A DNA stretch of 64,000 nt from NCBI GenBank assembly GCA_947095585.1, contig OX352763.1:16789462-16853461 (forward strand). Reading direction: 5' to 3'. Positions within the stretch are counted from its first letter, which is position 1, and every line of letters begins with the position of its first letter. A program made the translations under genes and the position numbers. The notes beneath the pieces are model-generated. The model was not told the origin of the DNA, ran no database searches, and saw only the letters and a list, made by a program, of their open reading frames with translations. Shown in pieces: positions 35,785-47,694 of this stretch. This stretch comes from Nephrocerus scutellatus (taxonomy: Eukaryota; Arthropoda; Insecta; Diptera; Pipunculidae).

Positions 35785-37085
35785 CTTCTTTTTTTCAAGC
35801 TCCCTGAAAAAGGTAGTCTTATGAAGTGCGAAAACTGGTTCTTCCTGCAGTTGCAAAGGTAATAGCCAAAGTAGGACTTGAGCGAATTAAGAAATATCTG
35901 GAAGATAGACTCGATGACGAACAAGCAGGTTTCCGCTCTGAATCCTCATGTGTCGACCTCATTAACACCCTGCGGATCATTATTGAACAGTGCGTTGAAT
36001 TCCGGTCACCACTGCACCTGCTGTTCATCGATTTTGAGAAGGCGTTCGACAGTGTCAACAGACAGATTATCTGGCTCGCCTTGCGCAGGAAAGGTATACC
36101 CGATAAACTAATATCTATTATTAAAGCAACCTAAGATGGCTCTAAATATCATGTGCTGCATAGAGGAAAGCTGTCAGAGGAATTTGAGATCTTAAGTGGG
36201 GTACGACAAGGTTGCATTTTATCGCCGATACTTTTTTTGTTGATGATCAGCGATGTACTTCGCGCAGCTTATCTACTGGAAACGGAGGAATTCGTTGGAC
36301 TCTTACATCTCAACTCAAACATCTGGACTACGCTGACGACGTTTGTTTACTCTCACACAGAATTATGGAGCTGCACCAAATGACAACAAATTTGGAAAGG
36401 GAGGCAAGCTTGGTACTGCCAAAACCAAAATCAACAACCTTGGCACTAACTCAAGTTCGCATTGCTGGATAGATGGTAGAAAGAGTAGAAAGTTTCCAAT
36501 CTCTTGGGACTATTGTCTCGACCGAAGTTGGAATCGAACAGGACATTGTCAACCGAATAGGCAAAGCAAAATCAGTGTTTGGAATGATGTCCATGATATG
36601 GCGAAGCAATGCGATCAGCTTAAACACAAAGCTACGACTGCTTCGTTCGAATGTTAAATCTGTGCTGTTTTGTGGATGCAGCACTTGGAAGGTGACCGCT
36701 ATTATCACAAAAAGATTACAAACGTTCGAAAATAGGTGCCTACGGAACATCTTAAGGGTTTTCTGGCCTGACCGTATCTTTTACGAACATCTTTACCATA
36801 GAACGGGTCAGAAACCAATAGGCACAACCATCCAATGACGTAAGTGGCAGTGGTTTGGTCATACACTCCGAAAAGGCAACAGATCCATAGCAAACTACGC
36901 AATGCAATGGAATCCGTTATCTCAGGATGATAGAAGAACGGGTCGTCCGACAAATACATGGCACAGTACAGTTGAGGAGGAGTCACGGCAATTGGGGAAG
37001 AGTTGGAGAGAACCGCATGCGATGGCGCGTACGCGTTGTAAAGACCCTACGACCCACAAGGGGATATAGGACATAAGTAAGTAAG
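35785..37085 (+). mobile_element. Family D RTE-like LINE, RT to 3' end
   Basis: The 5'-truncated plus-strand copy reads KGSLMKCENW, VLPAVAKVIAKVGLERIKKY, DEQAGFRSESSCVDLINTL, then HLLFIDFEKAFDSVNRQIIW (palm motif A). It continues GVRQGCILSPILFLL (motif B) and LDYADDVCLLSH (catalytic YADD). After the palm come ESFQSLGTIVS and KSVFGMMSMIW, then WNPLSQDDRRTGRP and the end GYRT. A nonsense TAA at 36132, a frameshift near 36280 and a stop at about 36470 inactivate it. It ends in (TAAG)n at 37072-37085, a short microsatellite tail as in RTE elements. The endonuclease of the same family lies separately at 38465. Confidence 0.85.
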
Positions 37086-37089
37086 TTTT

Positions 37090-38460
37090 CTTTTGAAAGA
37101 GATCAATTTGTGGCTCGCACTTCTGCTTACGCACTCGCACCTAGAGGAAAATTGAATTTAAAATCTATTTTACTGTTCCACTTTCAACGCATTGAAAATG
37201 AGAAAACATTGTAGTGTCATAAGGGCTTAAACTTAATATCCAAGCAGCAATGCGACAGATTAAACGAGGCCACATTCAATTAATTTGTTTTGGTCATGAA
37301 GTTAGTAAAACTATTAATTAAAATTTTTACTAAAAGTTTTCCCGGCTCTCAAGCTTTTTTTGCCCGGTTTTTGTTTTGTTGCTTATTCAAGCCTGCATTT
37401 AATTTTTGCTGCTATTCGGTATATTTCCCCATTTGTGGTAAATGACCACAAATGACAATTTCTATTTTTGGGTCATTTAGAACATGTCGTTAAGTGAGTT
37501 TTTATGTCATTGTGGTTTACAACTGATATGCGTGTATACATAACGAGCTTATTGAAGTCACGTTATGGCTTATGGTTTTGTGCACTGCAGTGCAATAACG
37601 CGTAAAATGTCAATTTGTTTAAAACGTAAATGATCATGCTCGTTGGTTGGTTGGTTAGTTGTCATGTTCGCTGATGCGGATTTTGCGAAGCAAAACATGG
37701 TTTGTGCTCAGCTCTATAATATCTTTGGCGTGCAGTCCTCCCTATATTCAGGTGCAGTCAGTTAAAATGTAAACTCTGCTTTAAGTCTTATGTTGTATAT
37801 AATTTTTTTTAATTATAAAATGCAAACATTATGTCATTACCACAATTGTTCCACTTTGCTTATGAAGATGAGCAGGGCCATTGTAGAAGGTCATCGGAGC
37901 TTAGAGAAACAGCATATCCGCACTGACTATATGTAATTTAAACATTATTTGTTCAACTTTATGCATTTTATGTAAGTAAAAGTACCTACCAGTATTGAAT
38001 AAATACAAACATGTATGCTTTTTGTAAGCGGTTGCGCTAGTTTCTGTGTCATTTAAATAACACTACAAACTTTTCTCATTAAAAGTCCTTTAACATTTGC
38101 TATTAAGGTAATGACAAGGAAAATCTCATTTTTCCCTCTAGATATATTTTACTATGTATGCAGCGGAAAACGTTAAAATGATTACCAGCTTGTTAGTGAA
38201 TTCACTCTGCAATTATGTGGTATTTTAATTACCCTCTACATATCCTTGCACTCGTATACATGGAGCACAAATGCGTTATCTGCTTATAGCCCACGTGCAT
38301 GCCGATATCTACAAGTATATGTCTACATTTTATTTGTAGCAAGGATACTTTAGTTGCTATGTTTCATGTATTTTTATGTTTTTAATTAAGGGCCTTAATA
38401 GCTTTATATACTTTAAAAATTTAAAGTGTTTGAAGTATATGCATTTTGTTTAAATGATTT
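37090..38460. other. Unassigned AT-rich stretch
   Basis: No domain-bearing frame or repeat was recognised between the two family D fragments. Confidence 0.4.
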
Positions 38461-38464
38461 TGTT

Positions 38465-39305
38465 AAGTGTAAAGCTGTGGTACTCTACTCCGGCAAACCC
38501 TACGGCAGTCCCCGGAATCTGGAGTGGGTCTGCTGCTAACGCCAACAGCATGCAGAGGCCTAATTTTCTGGCACCCACACGGTGATAGGATCACATCGGC
38601 CAGATTTTCGACTAGAGTACGGCGCATCTCTATCATACAGTGTTACGCCCCAACGAAGCCCTCGATTGATAATGAAAAGGACAACTTCTACAATCAGCTA
38701 AGCGCTGTATTCAACGCAACGCCGAACAGAGATATCGCCTTCGTGATGGGGGACTTGAATGACATGGTAGGCAACAACAATGAGGGACTCAGACATGTAA
38801 TTGGCCTCGGCGAACGAAATGGTGAAAGATTTGTTGATTTCTGCAACACCAACCATGGCACCATGTTTGAGCATAAGACCTGTCACAAAATCAGCTGGGT
38901 GTCAACTGACAGGCAATCATCATCCAACCAAATCGACTATGTGGCGATCAGCCGACGTTTCACGAGCTATCTTTTAGACGTCCGAAACATACGAAGAGCC
39001 GACATGGGTATGGTATGCCTTGGTACAACATCCACAGGCTAAAGATTCCCTCAGTACGCCAACTATTAAGGGATCATTTATCGCAAGGAGTGGAAGCAAT
39101 CGACAGCTCACTGCCGACTACCATCCAAGAACATTGGAAAGCTGTGAAAAATGTTTTCACATCTGGAGCGGAGAGTGTTGTTGGTAGAAGCCAGACAAGG
39201 CACAGCACGTGGCTTACCGAGGATACCTGGAGGAGGATTGAAGAACGTAAGTTACTTAAAGCTCGTATTGTAGATAACCAGCAGCAGCGAGGATCGAGCT
39301 AGCGT
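38465..39305 (+). mobile_element. Family D endonuclease fragment, SDH motif deleted
   Basis: A plus-strand frame reads GLLLTPTACRGLIFWHPHGD, RISIIQCYAPTK, VMGDLNDMVGNNNEGLRH, GLGERNGERFVDFCNTN, HKISWVSTDRQSSSNQIDYV, then RRADMGM and a break. These are consecutive apurinic-type endonuclease blocks. The SDHHLV segment expected after DMGM is lost by a deletion. The frame then jumps to YNIHRLKIPSVRQLL and TWLTEDTWRRIEERK, the linker before the RT. A 172-codon stretch is still open. The RT at 35785 lies upstream, so the two are not one linear element. Confidence 0.8.
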
Positions 39306-39327
39306 CCCTGTATCGAAAAAAAAATGA

Positions 39328-39780
39328 GATCGCATCGCTTTGAAGATGCACGTATGCAATATTAAGTATAACACGTTCAAGAGTTTATCATAGGATAGCT
39401 ATATGCGGCATGTACAGAAGCCAGATACTCATCGCTGAAAATGACTTTATTCGATGCTGTTCCTTCATAATCCATTCAACGAACTCTCTTCGTTGTACGT
39501 GGTAATTAGGCTTCAATTCTTGAGCCAATTGAACTTTGTAAGCATTAAGATGCAAATCTTTCGTGAGAACATGCTCTAGAAAGATTTTGGAAATGTCCAA
39601 TTGTTGACCATGGTGCCAAAGTGATGCTCCTTGGAGTCTTAGCAACACTATGGCAAAATGCTTCGATGTTTTGTGTTGAAGAACTTGGTGAAGGACGGAC
39701 AGAGCGTTTAAGACCACTAAGTAATCCTGTCTCCCTAAATTTTTTAGGTAATTTATTCACAGTTGATTAAGTTAAATCAC
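39328..39780 (-). mobile_element. Mariner/Tc-type transposase fragment
   Basis: The minus strand reads ETGLLSGLKRSVRPSPSSSTQNIEA across one frame. In another it reads QLDISKIFLEHVLTKDLHLNAY, then KVQLAQELKPNYHVQRREFVEWI and KVIFSDE. This is the helix-turn-helix to first catalytic Asp of an IS630/Tc/mariner transposase (typically KVQL.QELKP, RR.F..W, IFSDEAHF). The frame breaks after FSDE, and the remaining catalytic part is missing. The last 100 bp (39328-39425) recur at 40773-40870. Confidence 0.72.
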
Positions 39781-40772
39781 AATTCCGACTATATTTTGTA
39801 CGAAAGATGCGGATTGTAGCTGCCAAACATTTTTGAAATATTGCTCAACAATGAAAGCGCGTTGTTCCTTCGTGTAGCGCTACCTTTTTAATTACCCTGA
39901 GCTGTGAGCATCAGGCTGTCTCTCTTTTTTCGTAGACAACACTTAACCACACAAAAGGCGCAAAATTTAAATTTTGGGACAACCTTTTATATCTCTGTAA
40001 TGAACTACACACTCGTACCATTTAAGTTATTAGAAAATACATTAAATACATGACAATTTGTGGCATGACAATTCCATCTTACTGTGATTGTTTAAATAAA
40101 CAATCGGTTATTATATTTATCTTTAAATTAATTTCAACTGGTAAAAGTAATCAGAATAATTTTGCTAACGGGTGAAATTAAATTCAACAGAATACAAAAG
40201 TATCTACATAAAAACATTGACGCAAATGTATATCTCTAACAATTTTATTCGCAACGATCAGCTTAAGAAGTTCTTTTATTGCGTCTCAATTCCATTAATA
40301 TTATTAAAAAATGCATTACAGGGTATCAGATGCATGTGACAGTCATTATGGGTCCTTGTGAATTTTAAACAAAAGTCGATAAACTACAATAAAGAGGTTT
40401 CTATGTGGTGAAAAAGTTCTGACAAATTCCAACAAAAACTAGCATCTGTGTTGTGTCTGCTATTAGTGAATTTTTCATCGATTGCAAAGCACTAGTTTGT
40501 CAATTCGACGGTGGCTGACTGGCTGGCGAATGGCAAAATGCTTGGATGCATTCGGGCAGAAAGGTGCAAACACAATTTTAACCATTTGTAACAGCAAATG
40601 GAAAAGCAAAATATTTCGAATAAATACTTGAAACTAAGAAAGCACAAAGGAATGCAAATAATGTAAAAGAATACGCGACTCCAAGGACTCATACGAATAA
40701 TCGTTCACTCTATTGGCCTGAACGTGATCATACTCACACATTTGTTGGGCGCATTTGGCATTGGCATTTTAT

Positions 40773-40870
40773 ATCGCATCGCTTTGAAGATGCACGGATG
40801 CAAATTCAAGTAAAACACGTTCAAGAGTGTCATTGTAGGATAGGTACATGCGGCGTGTACAGAAGCCAGT
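40773..40870 (-). repeat. Second copy of the mariner fragment's tail
   Basis: ATCGCATCGCTTTGAAGATG, then CACGTTCAAGAG and GTACAGAAGCCAG, match 39328-39425 with scattered differences and in the same orientation. No transposase sequence adjoins this copy, so it is a solo tail or the remnant of a deleted copy. Confidence 0.65.
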
Positions 40871-41834
40871 ACCAACTGTGCTCATTCGGAAAACGACACG
40901 GCGTACAACGCAAGTTCTTCTCCTCTTCTCAGCTTTATACTTAGTTGGTATGTGGAAAAGTGTTGTTCATTGAGAAGATCCAATACATATATGTATCTGC
41001 AAACGGGCAATGACCACCCAGTTAAACAGTCGACGAGCTCAGCAGAACAATAGACGAAGGCGCATTTTGACTGCTTCATGTTCAACGTTGAATACCACAG
41101 GGAAATTGAACTCAAAAGAACATTGATGTTCAGATGGTCATTTCTCAATGGACTTTCGCCTGCCTTTGTTGTTCATATTCCTAAACTGCAATGTTCGCCG
41201 AGGACCTACATGCGCGCACTTGTAGTCTATCCTTATGGCAAGTATGGTTCATTTTATGGAATTTGTATCGCTCGACAATAATCTACTCAACTGTGTACAG
41301 GAACGAAGCTAATAACAATAAGGACCTCAGCTTGCCTATGTTGCCACGTTTCCAAGTCTATGTTGTACCCAAGGTGGGCAAACTTACAAAACCAGGATGC
41401 GTTTTCTAGTTTCCCATACAATTAGGGGCTTTTTTTTGTTATCAAATTTAGAACATCCCTTGAGCTTCAAAGGCCTTACTTACCCACCTCAGCAAACACT
41501 GTGCATTGTGTTAAGCATTTTGAGGTTTCTATTTTCCATTTTAGGAGGAAATTAAAGTTGCCTTGTTTTACACTCTCAGAGTGAATGGTTGAAAAGGGAA
41601 TTGTAATATGGCGTTTGCTTCAATCTCAATAATATAATTGGGATATAAATCGTACTACTTCAGTTGTATTTGTTGTTTCTATTAATAAAACTACTGCAGT
41701 TGCATTACAAGAAACAATAGCCGTTTACAGGGCAATCAGTAAAAAACTGGTAATCAACTATACTTTCAACGCGGAATTTAATTTCATTTGGCTCAAAGTC
41801 AAAGTGCGTAAGCATGACATTCACTACTGATTCA
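40871..41834. other. Unassigned stretch
   Basis: No domain-bearing frame was recognised. A plus-strand open frame near 41078-41281 has no family resemblance. Confidence 0.35.
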
Positions 41835-43290
41835 TATACAGAAACCCTAATTTAGACAGTGTCTTAACTTGTAGTGAGTTAGTTGCACTGTCTGACTCAA
41901 TAACTAGAATTTTGTCGATTGATCCATTTTCTGAAATCGTCATTGCGGATTATTTTAATATACACAATTCTAGTTGGCTTCGCCATTCAGGATTAACAAC
42001 ACCACAAGGAAATGATGTTGAATTAATTGCTGATTTCAACAATCTCACTCAGCTTGTGAATGAGCCAACTCGAATTCCAGACATTTTAAGTCATATCGCT
42101 AATACCCTTGACTTGTTTCTTACCTCTCTTCCTAACAAGTACACCGTCATTGTATTATCACTTCTAGGCTATTCAGACCATTGTTTAGTATCAGCTAATT
42201 TCTTGATGTCAAACCACACAGTTAAAGAAAAAACTCGTAATAGAAAAGTACAGCTACACGAGAAAGCCGACTAGGATGGCCTCAATAATTTCTTTAGAAG
42301 TTTTAACTGGACACTTAACGCCAATAGTGGTGTGAATGCCTCTTCTGATACGATTACTAACCTAATCCTCGAGGGTTTGAGACAGTTTATCCCTTCCAGA
42401 AAAAAGTGTATCAAACCAAAGGAAAATGATTGGTATGATTAAGCTACAAAGAATCCATTCTTTCGCTAACGACAGCACTCTTAGCTTTTTTTCTGACTTC
42501 ACACTTTCTGCACGCCTCTCTTCGTCGCAAGTGGAACTTGAACAACAACGTATGTTAAGCACGTTAAATTCTGAGCTTGACAGCATAACAAGGTGGCGAC
42601 TACATAAAAGAGTTGAATTAAACGTTTCTAAAACTCAATGCTGTCTTATGTCATCCAAGCGTAATTTAAACTCTCAACCATTATCCATGATTGGATCTTG
42701 CATCGAAGAAACTGAATGACTCGCAATTCTTGGTATGTGCGTTAACAACAAGCTTCGTTGGAACGACCACATATTTGCAGTTGCAAAGAATGCTTCGATA
42801 TGTTTAGGTTTCCTCAAACGGTGCAAGATGTACTTCACTCCTTCAGAACTGGCTACTATTCGTAAGGCATATATTCGCCCTAAACTTGAATGTTGTCTGA
42901 GCAGGCGCCCCAAAGAAGACTAGACAGAATTCAGAACCGCGCAATAAAACTTATTGGTGACGTAAATATCGCGAAAACAATCAAATAGATTGAACGTCAC
43001 TGTTTTATCGCAATTTCCACAAGAGGTGTTCAAGGCAACCCGTGCCTTGGCTCGAGCCCACGGGTCTACCATCAGGCCTATCACCGATTTAGAGATTCCT
43101 TCCTTAGCCGCACTATATTTATGTAGAATGAATTGCCCGATTCCTTGTTTCCGCATTCATATGATCTGCAGTCATGTAAGACACACGTGCACAGACATCT
43201 CATCTTTTCCTCTCCCTAATTTCCTGACGCCCACGCTGTGCTAAGAATTATAAGGGTGCAAATCCCTTTAGCATGTGTACATCATATAAA
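41835..43290 (+). mobile_element. Family C LINE with large internal deletion
   Basis: The plus strand reads an endonuclease end (VYRNPNLDS-like sequence, IVIADYFNIHNSSWL, NNLTQLVNEPTRIPD, DLFLTSL, GYSDHCLVSANF with the SDH motif). A linker with LRQFIPSRKKCIKPKENDW follows. At about 42440 it jumps directly to LQRIHSFANDSTLSF, which is the second half of the RT (normally FADDSTL). It then continues SELDSITRWR, RVELNVSKTQCCLMSSKR, LRWNDHIFAVAKNASICLGF, FTPSELATIRKAYIRPKLE and the 3' end to about 43290. The palm between is deleted. It contains most other parts of family C. Confidence 0.82.
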
Positions 43291-43299
43291 AATAATATA

Positions 43300-44864
43300 G
43301 TATCGTCCCCTATAATTGGAATTAAATAAATTCTGTAAAACAACTCGAAATTTGGTACCAGAGTTTCCTTCCATTGTCAGGGTGTCACCTCTGCATATCA
43401 TCAAATAAATGCTCTTCTATTTAACAACATCTACACAAAACATCCTTTACACCGAAATCAAGTCAAATACTTGGCTTCTGGAGTGGGAAGAGAGTTCTTT
43501 AACGATAAAAAAAAGTTAAAATGTGTTAAATCGGCCATCACTAACACCGTAATTTATTTTGGTTGTCTGTCAATTATTCGCAAAGTTACCTAAATTTCAG
43601 ACAAACAACAAAAATGTACAACAAATTGGATTGTGCACAGGCACATACAGAGAATGTTATCCTGTGCATGACGTGTAAGCTGGCATTGATCCACAACAAG
43701 GATCATTCCCTACTGCAAACATTATTTAATTTTCATCATCTCATCTCGGAATTCTTCCATAACAGGTCTCCTAGCAAAGAGAGTTGTGTTACTTAAATAC
43801 GAATTAAACAACGCCTTCGATAAGCAAACTACACTATTTACTCGTGCTATTATGTACACACATAGATAGATTGTGTCAAACCCTTTTCATGTTTTGGAAT
43901 AACAACATTTTATGTCACAAAGCATTTTATGCGGGGAAGCCGTAGATGCAAGTAAGTTTTAAACTCATCCTTGAAAGATTTATGTTTATACATTTACACA
44001 GACTTTAAAATACTTAACATTTCTCTCAATATTAATATGGGATTGAACTAGAAGAGGGGTGTGAAGGTGTGGCTTTAAATTTTATAATGAAAGTATGTAT
44101 CTATACATGTAATGTTTGAAGAATATTGTTAAACCGAAGCGCCTGTATGACGGTGCTAATCATGTCACAGGGACCTGAGTAGAATAACATCAAGATGAAG
44201 GAATTAATTTATGTAGCAACGTCAGTCGCATGGAATATGATGGCGATGGAAGGCTGGTTTACAACGAATGTGAAAATATCTTCACCATTCATCTTGTGGA
44301 TTTTCTTCAGTCATTAATTGTTCCAACAAGATTATAAATTTATTTAAATTTTGTTTTCTACGAGAACCGCAAGAGTATGATGGTAAGAATTAAGGGATAA
44401 CATTTTGGTTTTGATTCCACCGAGCACAGCAGTTGAGCAGAGGATGGAACATTCCATACGAAAGTCGAAAGGTTGCACAACACATTCACCAGTTTTGGTT
44501 TATATGTAAAATATAATTTACACACAAGATACACGAACTGCACAAGTCCGAATATACAAAACAAGCAAATATGATTAATTATAGCGAGGCCCCCGAGAAA
44601 CTACGACAATTCATTTGGGAAAACATTTGCTACCCAATACATATTCTTCTGCAGTTAGCGTAACTAGAAATTATTGATTATGAACCCAGGAGATCCAAAG
44701 GTATAAAGGTGTTGTCGTGAAGTAATGATAATGATAAGAAAATTTTCGAACAACTCGCTCCAATATTGATGTATTAAAATAATAGCAAGAAACGTTTCGT
44801 GGATTTTGCGAATTCAATAGTCCTACAGAAAATGCAAAGTCTAGAGAAATAAACTGTAATCATG
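43300..44864. other. Unassigned AT-rich stretch
   Basis: No domain-bearing frame or clear repeat was recognised. Confidence 0.4.
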
Positions 44865-44876
44865 AAATTAAAATAT

Positions 44877-45087
44877 CTTCTTCTTTTCTTTATGTCCTGT
44901 ATCCCCTTATGGGTCCTAGGGCCTCTACTACGCCTACGCGCCATCGCGTGCGGTTCCTGGCAATGAGCTTCAGCTCTCTCCAACTCTTCCCCAATTGCCG
45001 TGCCTCCTCCTCAACTGTTCTGCGCCATGTATTTCTCGGACGACCCGTTCTTCTACCATCCTGAGATAACGGGTTCCATTGCATTGC
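44877..45087 (-). mobile_element. Family D LINE 3' end with 12-bp target duplication
   Basis: The minus strand encodes MQWNPLSQDGRRTGRPRNTW, RRTVEEEARQLGKSW, then RNRTRWRVGVVEAL and GYRT, the C terminus seen at 36905-37065. AAATTAAAATAT occurs at 44865-44876 and again at 45088-45099, a perfect 12-bp target duplication. The insertion is therefore complete at 211 bp. It ends in an A/G-rich run (AAGAAAAGAAGAAG) instead of (TAAG)n. Confidence 0.9.
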
Positions 45088-45129
45088 AAATTAAAATATG
45101 AATTACAAAAATATTAGCAGATAAGAATA

Positions 45130-45480
45130 AGAATACTACTACGAATACCTGGACAGAATGCAACTTAATTCATTCATCTTCATTAATTCATCTGCAGACC
45201 CTAAAGTAATAGCCAACCTTTATGCCACCTTCTTCAGCCAATCGTTTAGCTACCATGACCACGAACCGGGACTTAACTATTTCAACTACATGAATAACGG
45301 CCCCCAAACCTCCCTAGTCTCTGTCGATATAAGGACTAATATAGGGCGCGAAAAGATTAATCGGCTCAAGAATGACTTTTCCCCAGGTCCCGGTGGTCTG
45401 ACCACCGTATTCTTAAAAAAATGCGTAAATGGTGTAATTTAGCCCATTAAAACTCTTTTAGACTCTCACTATCCCAAGCC
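45130..45480 (+). mobile_element. RT N-terminal fragment of a Jockey-like LINE
   Basis: The frame reads INSSADPKVIANLYATFFSQ, then GREKINRLKNDFSPGPGGL, TTVFLKKCVNGVI, a stop, and PIKTLLDSHYPKP. KxxxSPGPDG followed by FLKKC is the block before the RT palm of Jockey/CR1-group elements. It ends where the tandem array at 45484 begins. Confidence 0.6.
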
Positions 45481-45483
45481 GTC

Positions 45484-45800
45484 AAAAAAAAACCTATACT
45501 TCTCAAATTTTCGTAAAAATCTGAACTCCAGCGTCACCTAACGATGACGAACATATGGTGTGACTATCCAAATTCAACCAAACCCAACCATAAACACAAA
45601 TTTTCGTAAATATCTCGAATCAAGCGCCACCTAGCGGGTCCAAAAAAACCTATACTTATCAAGCACCAAACGAACATATGGTGTGATTATGAACCAAATA
45701 ATATAAACACAAATTTTCGTAAATATCTCGGCTCCAGCGCCACCTTACGGGTCAAAAAAATCTAAACTTATGGGAGCACCAAACTAATATATGGTGTAAA
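45484..45800 (+). repeat. Three-unit tandem repeat of about 94-113 bp
   Basis: Units start near 45504, 45598 and 45711 with AAATTTTCGTAAAxATCT. Each then has CCAGCGYCACC-like sequence, CCTATACTTAT and GAACATATGGTGTGA. The array is followed by ACAGACAAACAGACAACGG, a phrase common near the ends of fly retroelements. It may be a tandem UTR region of an element. Confidence 0.75.
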
Positions 45801-45929
45801 TATGGCTTCGATACGTCCAGTGGTTTAGGCGGGATGAGGCGACATATAAGCGTTATATCCATACAGACAAACAGACAACGGTAATTATGTTATTAGGCCG
45901 GAACAACCAGAAAATCAGCGAATAAAGCG

Positions 45930-47690
45930 GTAAGCGTTCTCTCTCTCACTAATATACTAACGTTCAAAAAATTTGTTTCGTGTTACACATATGTATACTC
46001 AATTACGATAACTATTTTGATATAAAACGGAATCGTTTTATCTGATTAATCGATCATGGACTAAGCTTATCCCACAGGATTATGCCATTTTATTCCTTAA
46101 TTTCGTGTTGTTTTTTGCAGTTTCTTTGCTTTCTTTTTTGTTGCCACCTTTAGTTTTTTTTCATTTACTCCGAAAAGTGTCCTTTCATTACTAATTGCAC
46201 TTTTGAACAAAACGAGCTGCACCGAATGTCGTGACTCATGACATTGTTGACCTACCTCATCTTCAAGAAGTACATATTGCGTGTAGCTGCTGATTTTCCC
46301 TGTGGCAATTTGCAAATCCTTCCTGTTCGTCTTCATCGGTCGGTCGTCGTCGTCGGTTGTCATCATAAAACTTTGAACTTTTAAGGAACACGGTACAGCA
46401 CACCGTAAAGATCTTTTGTGTTGCCAACTTAAAACCTTCGCAGGACAAAATCAAAAAAAAATTGTTAATGTTTCGAAATTTTTTTTGTTGGTTTTTTTCC
46501 AACTTTTCATTCTTTTGCACATAAAAAATGATTATTGTCAACAAAGCCCGTCAGAAGGACATTTTACGGTTGAGGTTACACGTTATACAGTATTCCCTGG
46601 GTTAGTTTGCGTTTACATTAATACACTTTTTTTAAGTGATTACTACGAAGATACAAAGCTTTGGCTGTGTGTAGTTTTTGCTTTTGTTTGGTAAGGTCGT
46701 ACTCTTTCTGGCTATGTGTACAATGGGGAATGGCGGAATGGAAAGCCTAGACTTGGAGGCTTTATTTTTGTTTTAATTATATATTTTTGCTGCTGCGGGG
46801 GATGCAATCCTTTGAAGAAAAAATTAAGAGATGGTAGCTTCTAGTAAAAAGCTTTGTAGGAATTACACCAGAAATTTATTTAAAATACACGAACAGCTGA
46901 AAAAAAAATCAATATAACGTCTCTTTTAGGCACTCGGGACTTTTCAAAAAAATAAACAATTGAGTTTAAAAATTTATGTACATTTACTGACGAGTAGAAA
47001 TTTACAAACTCCAAATGTGATTTGTCGAGTGCAACAGGGAAATCTCACGACCCATTAGTGTTTTTTCCTTAATTCACCCGTAAACGCGGACAATGAAAAA
47101 ACAAATTGCACGCCAGATATAAATATTTATTACAATATAAATCTAAAAATAAGTACTCGTGAAAAGCAAACACTGAAGTACATGTCCATTTCACGAGTCA
47201 TGACACATCCAGGACGTGCGCTCTCTGACTCTAACCAGGACATTCAACTATTTTACTATGCGAAACAACAACAAAACTTCTTCAAATAAATGGAATTGTG
47301 TAACTAGAAACCGACTCAAATATATTCGTTCGTGCAAAAATTTATTTTAAAATTGTTAACAATGAAATGCCGGAAGAGGATTACTACAAAAGTATAACTT
47401 TGAAAAATTTCTAAGAGATTTGTGTATATCACCATTGTACTTGTCATTTGCTTCTTGCTTTAAATAAACAGAACTTGAAGTTTAGTTAATTGCAAATTAA
47501 AGCAACATATTCGTACAACTTGACACTAGACAGATTTATGCAATTATGCATTGTCGCTAATAAAAACAACGCACAAAAATTACGATTTTTTATGTTAATT
47601 CTCTAATAAACAAAAGTATACTGAGTTCCAATATAAATGACATGATTTTAAAAAAAATTTGTATATGAGCGCCCCGGCCCCATGGCCAGA
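45930..47690. other. Unassigned AT-rich stretch
   Basis: No domain-bearing frame was recognised. Open frames on both strands are low-complexity (Lys/Arg-rich or Phe/Val-rich). Confidence 0.4.
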
Positions 47691-47694
47691 TCAA

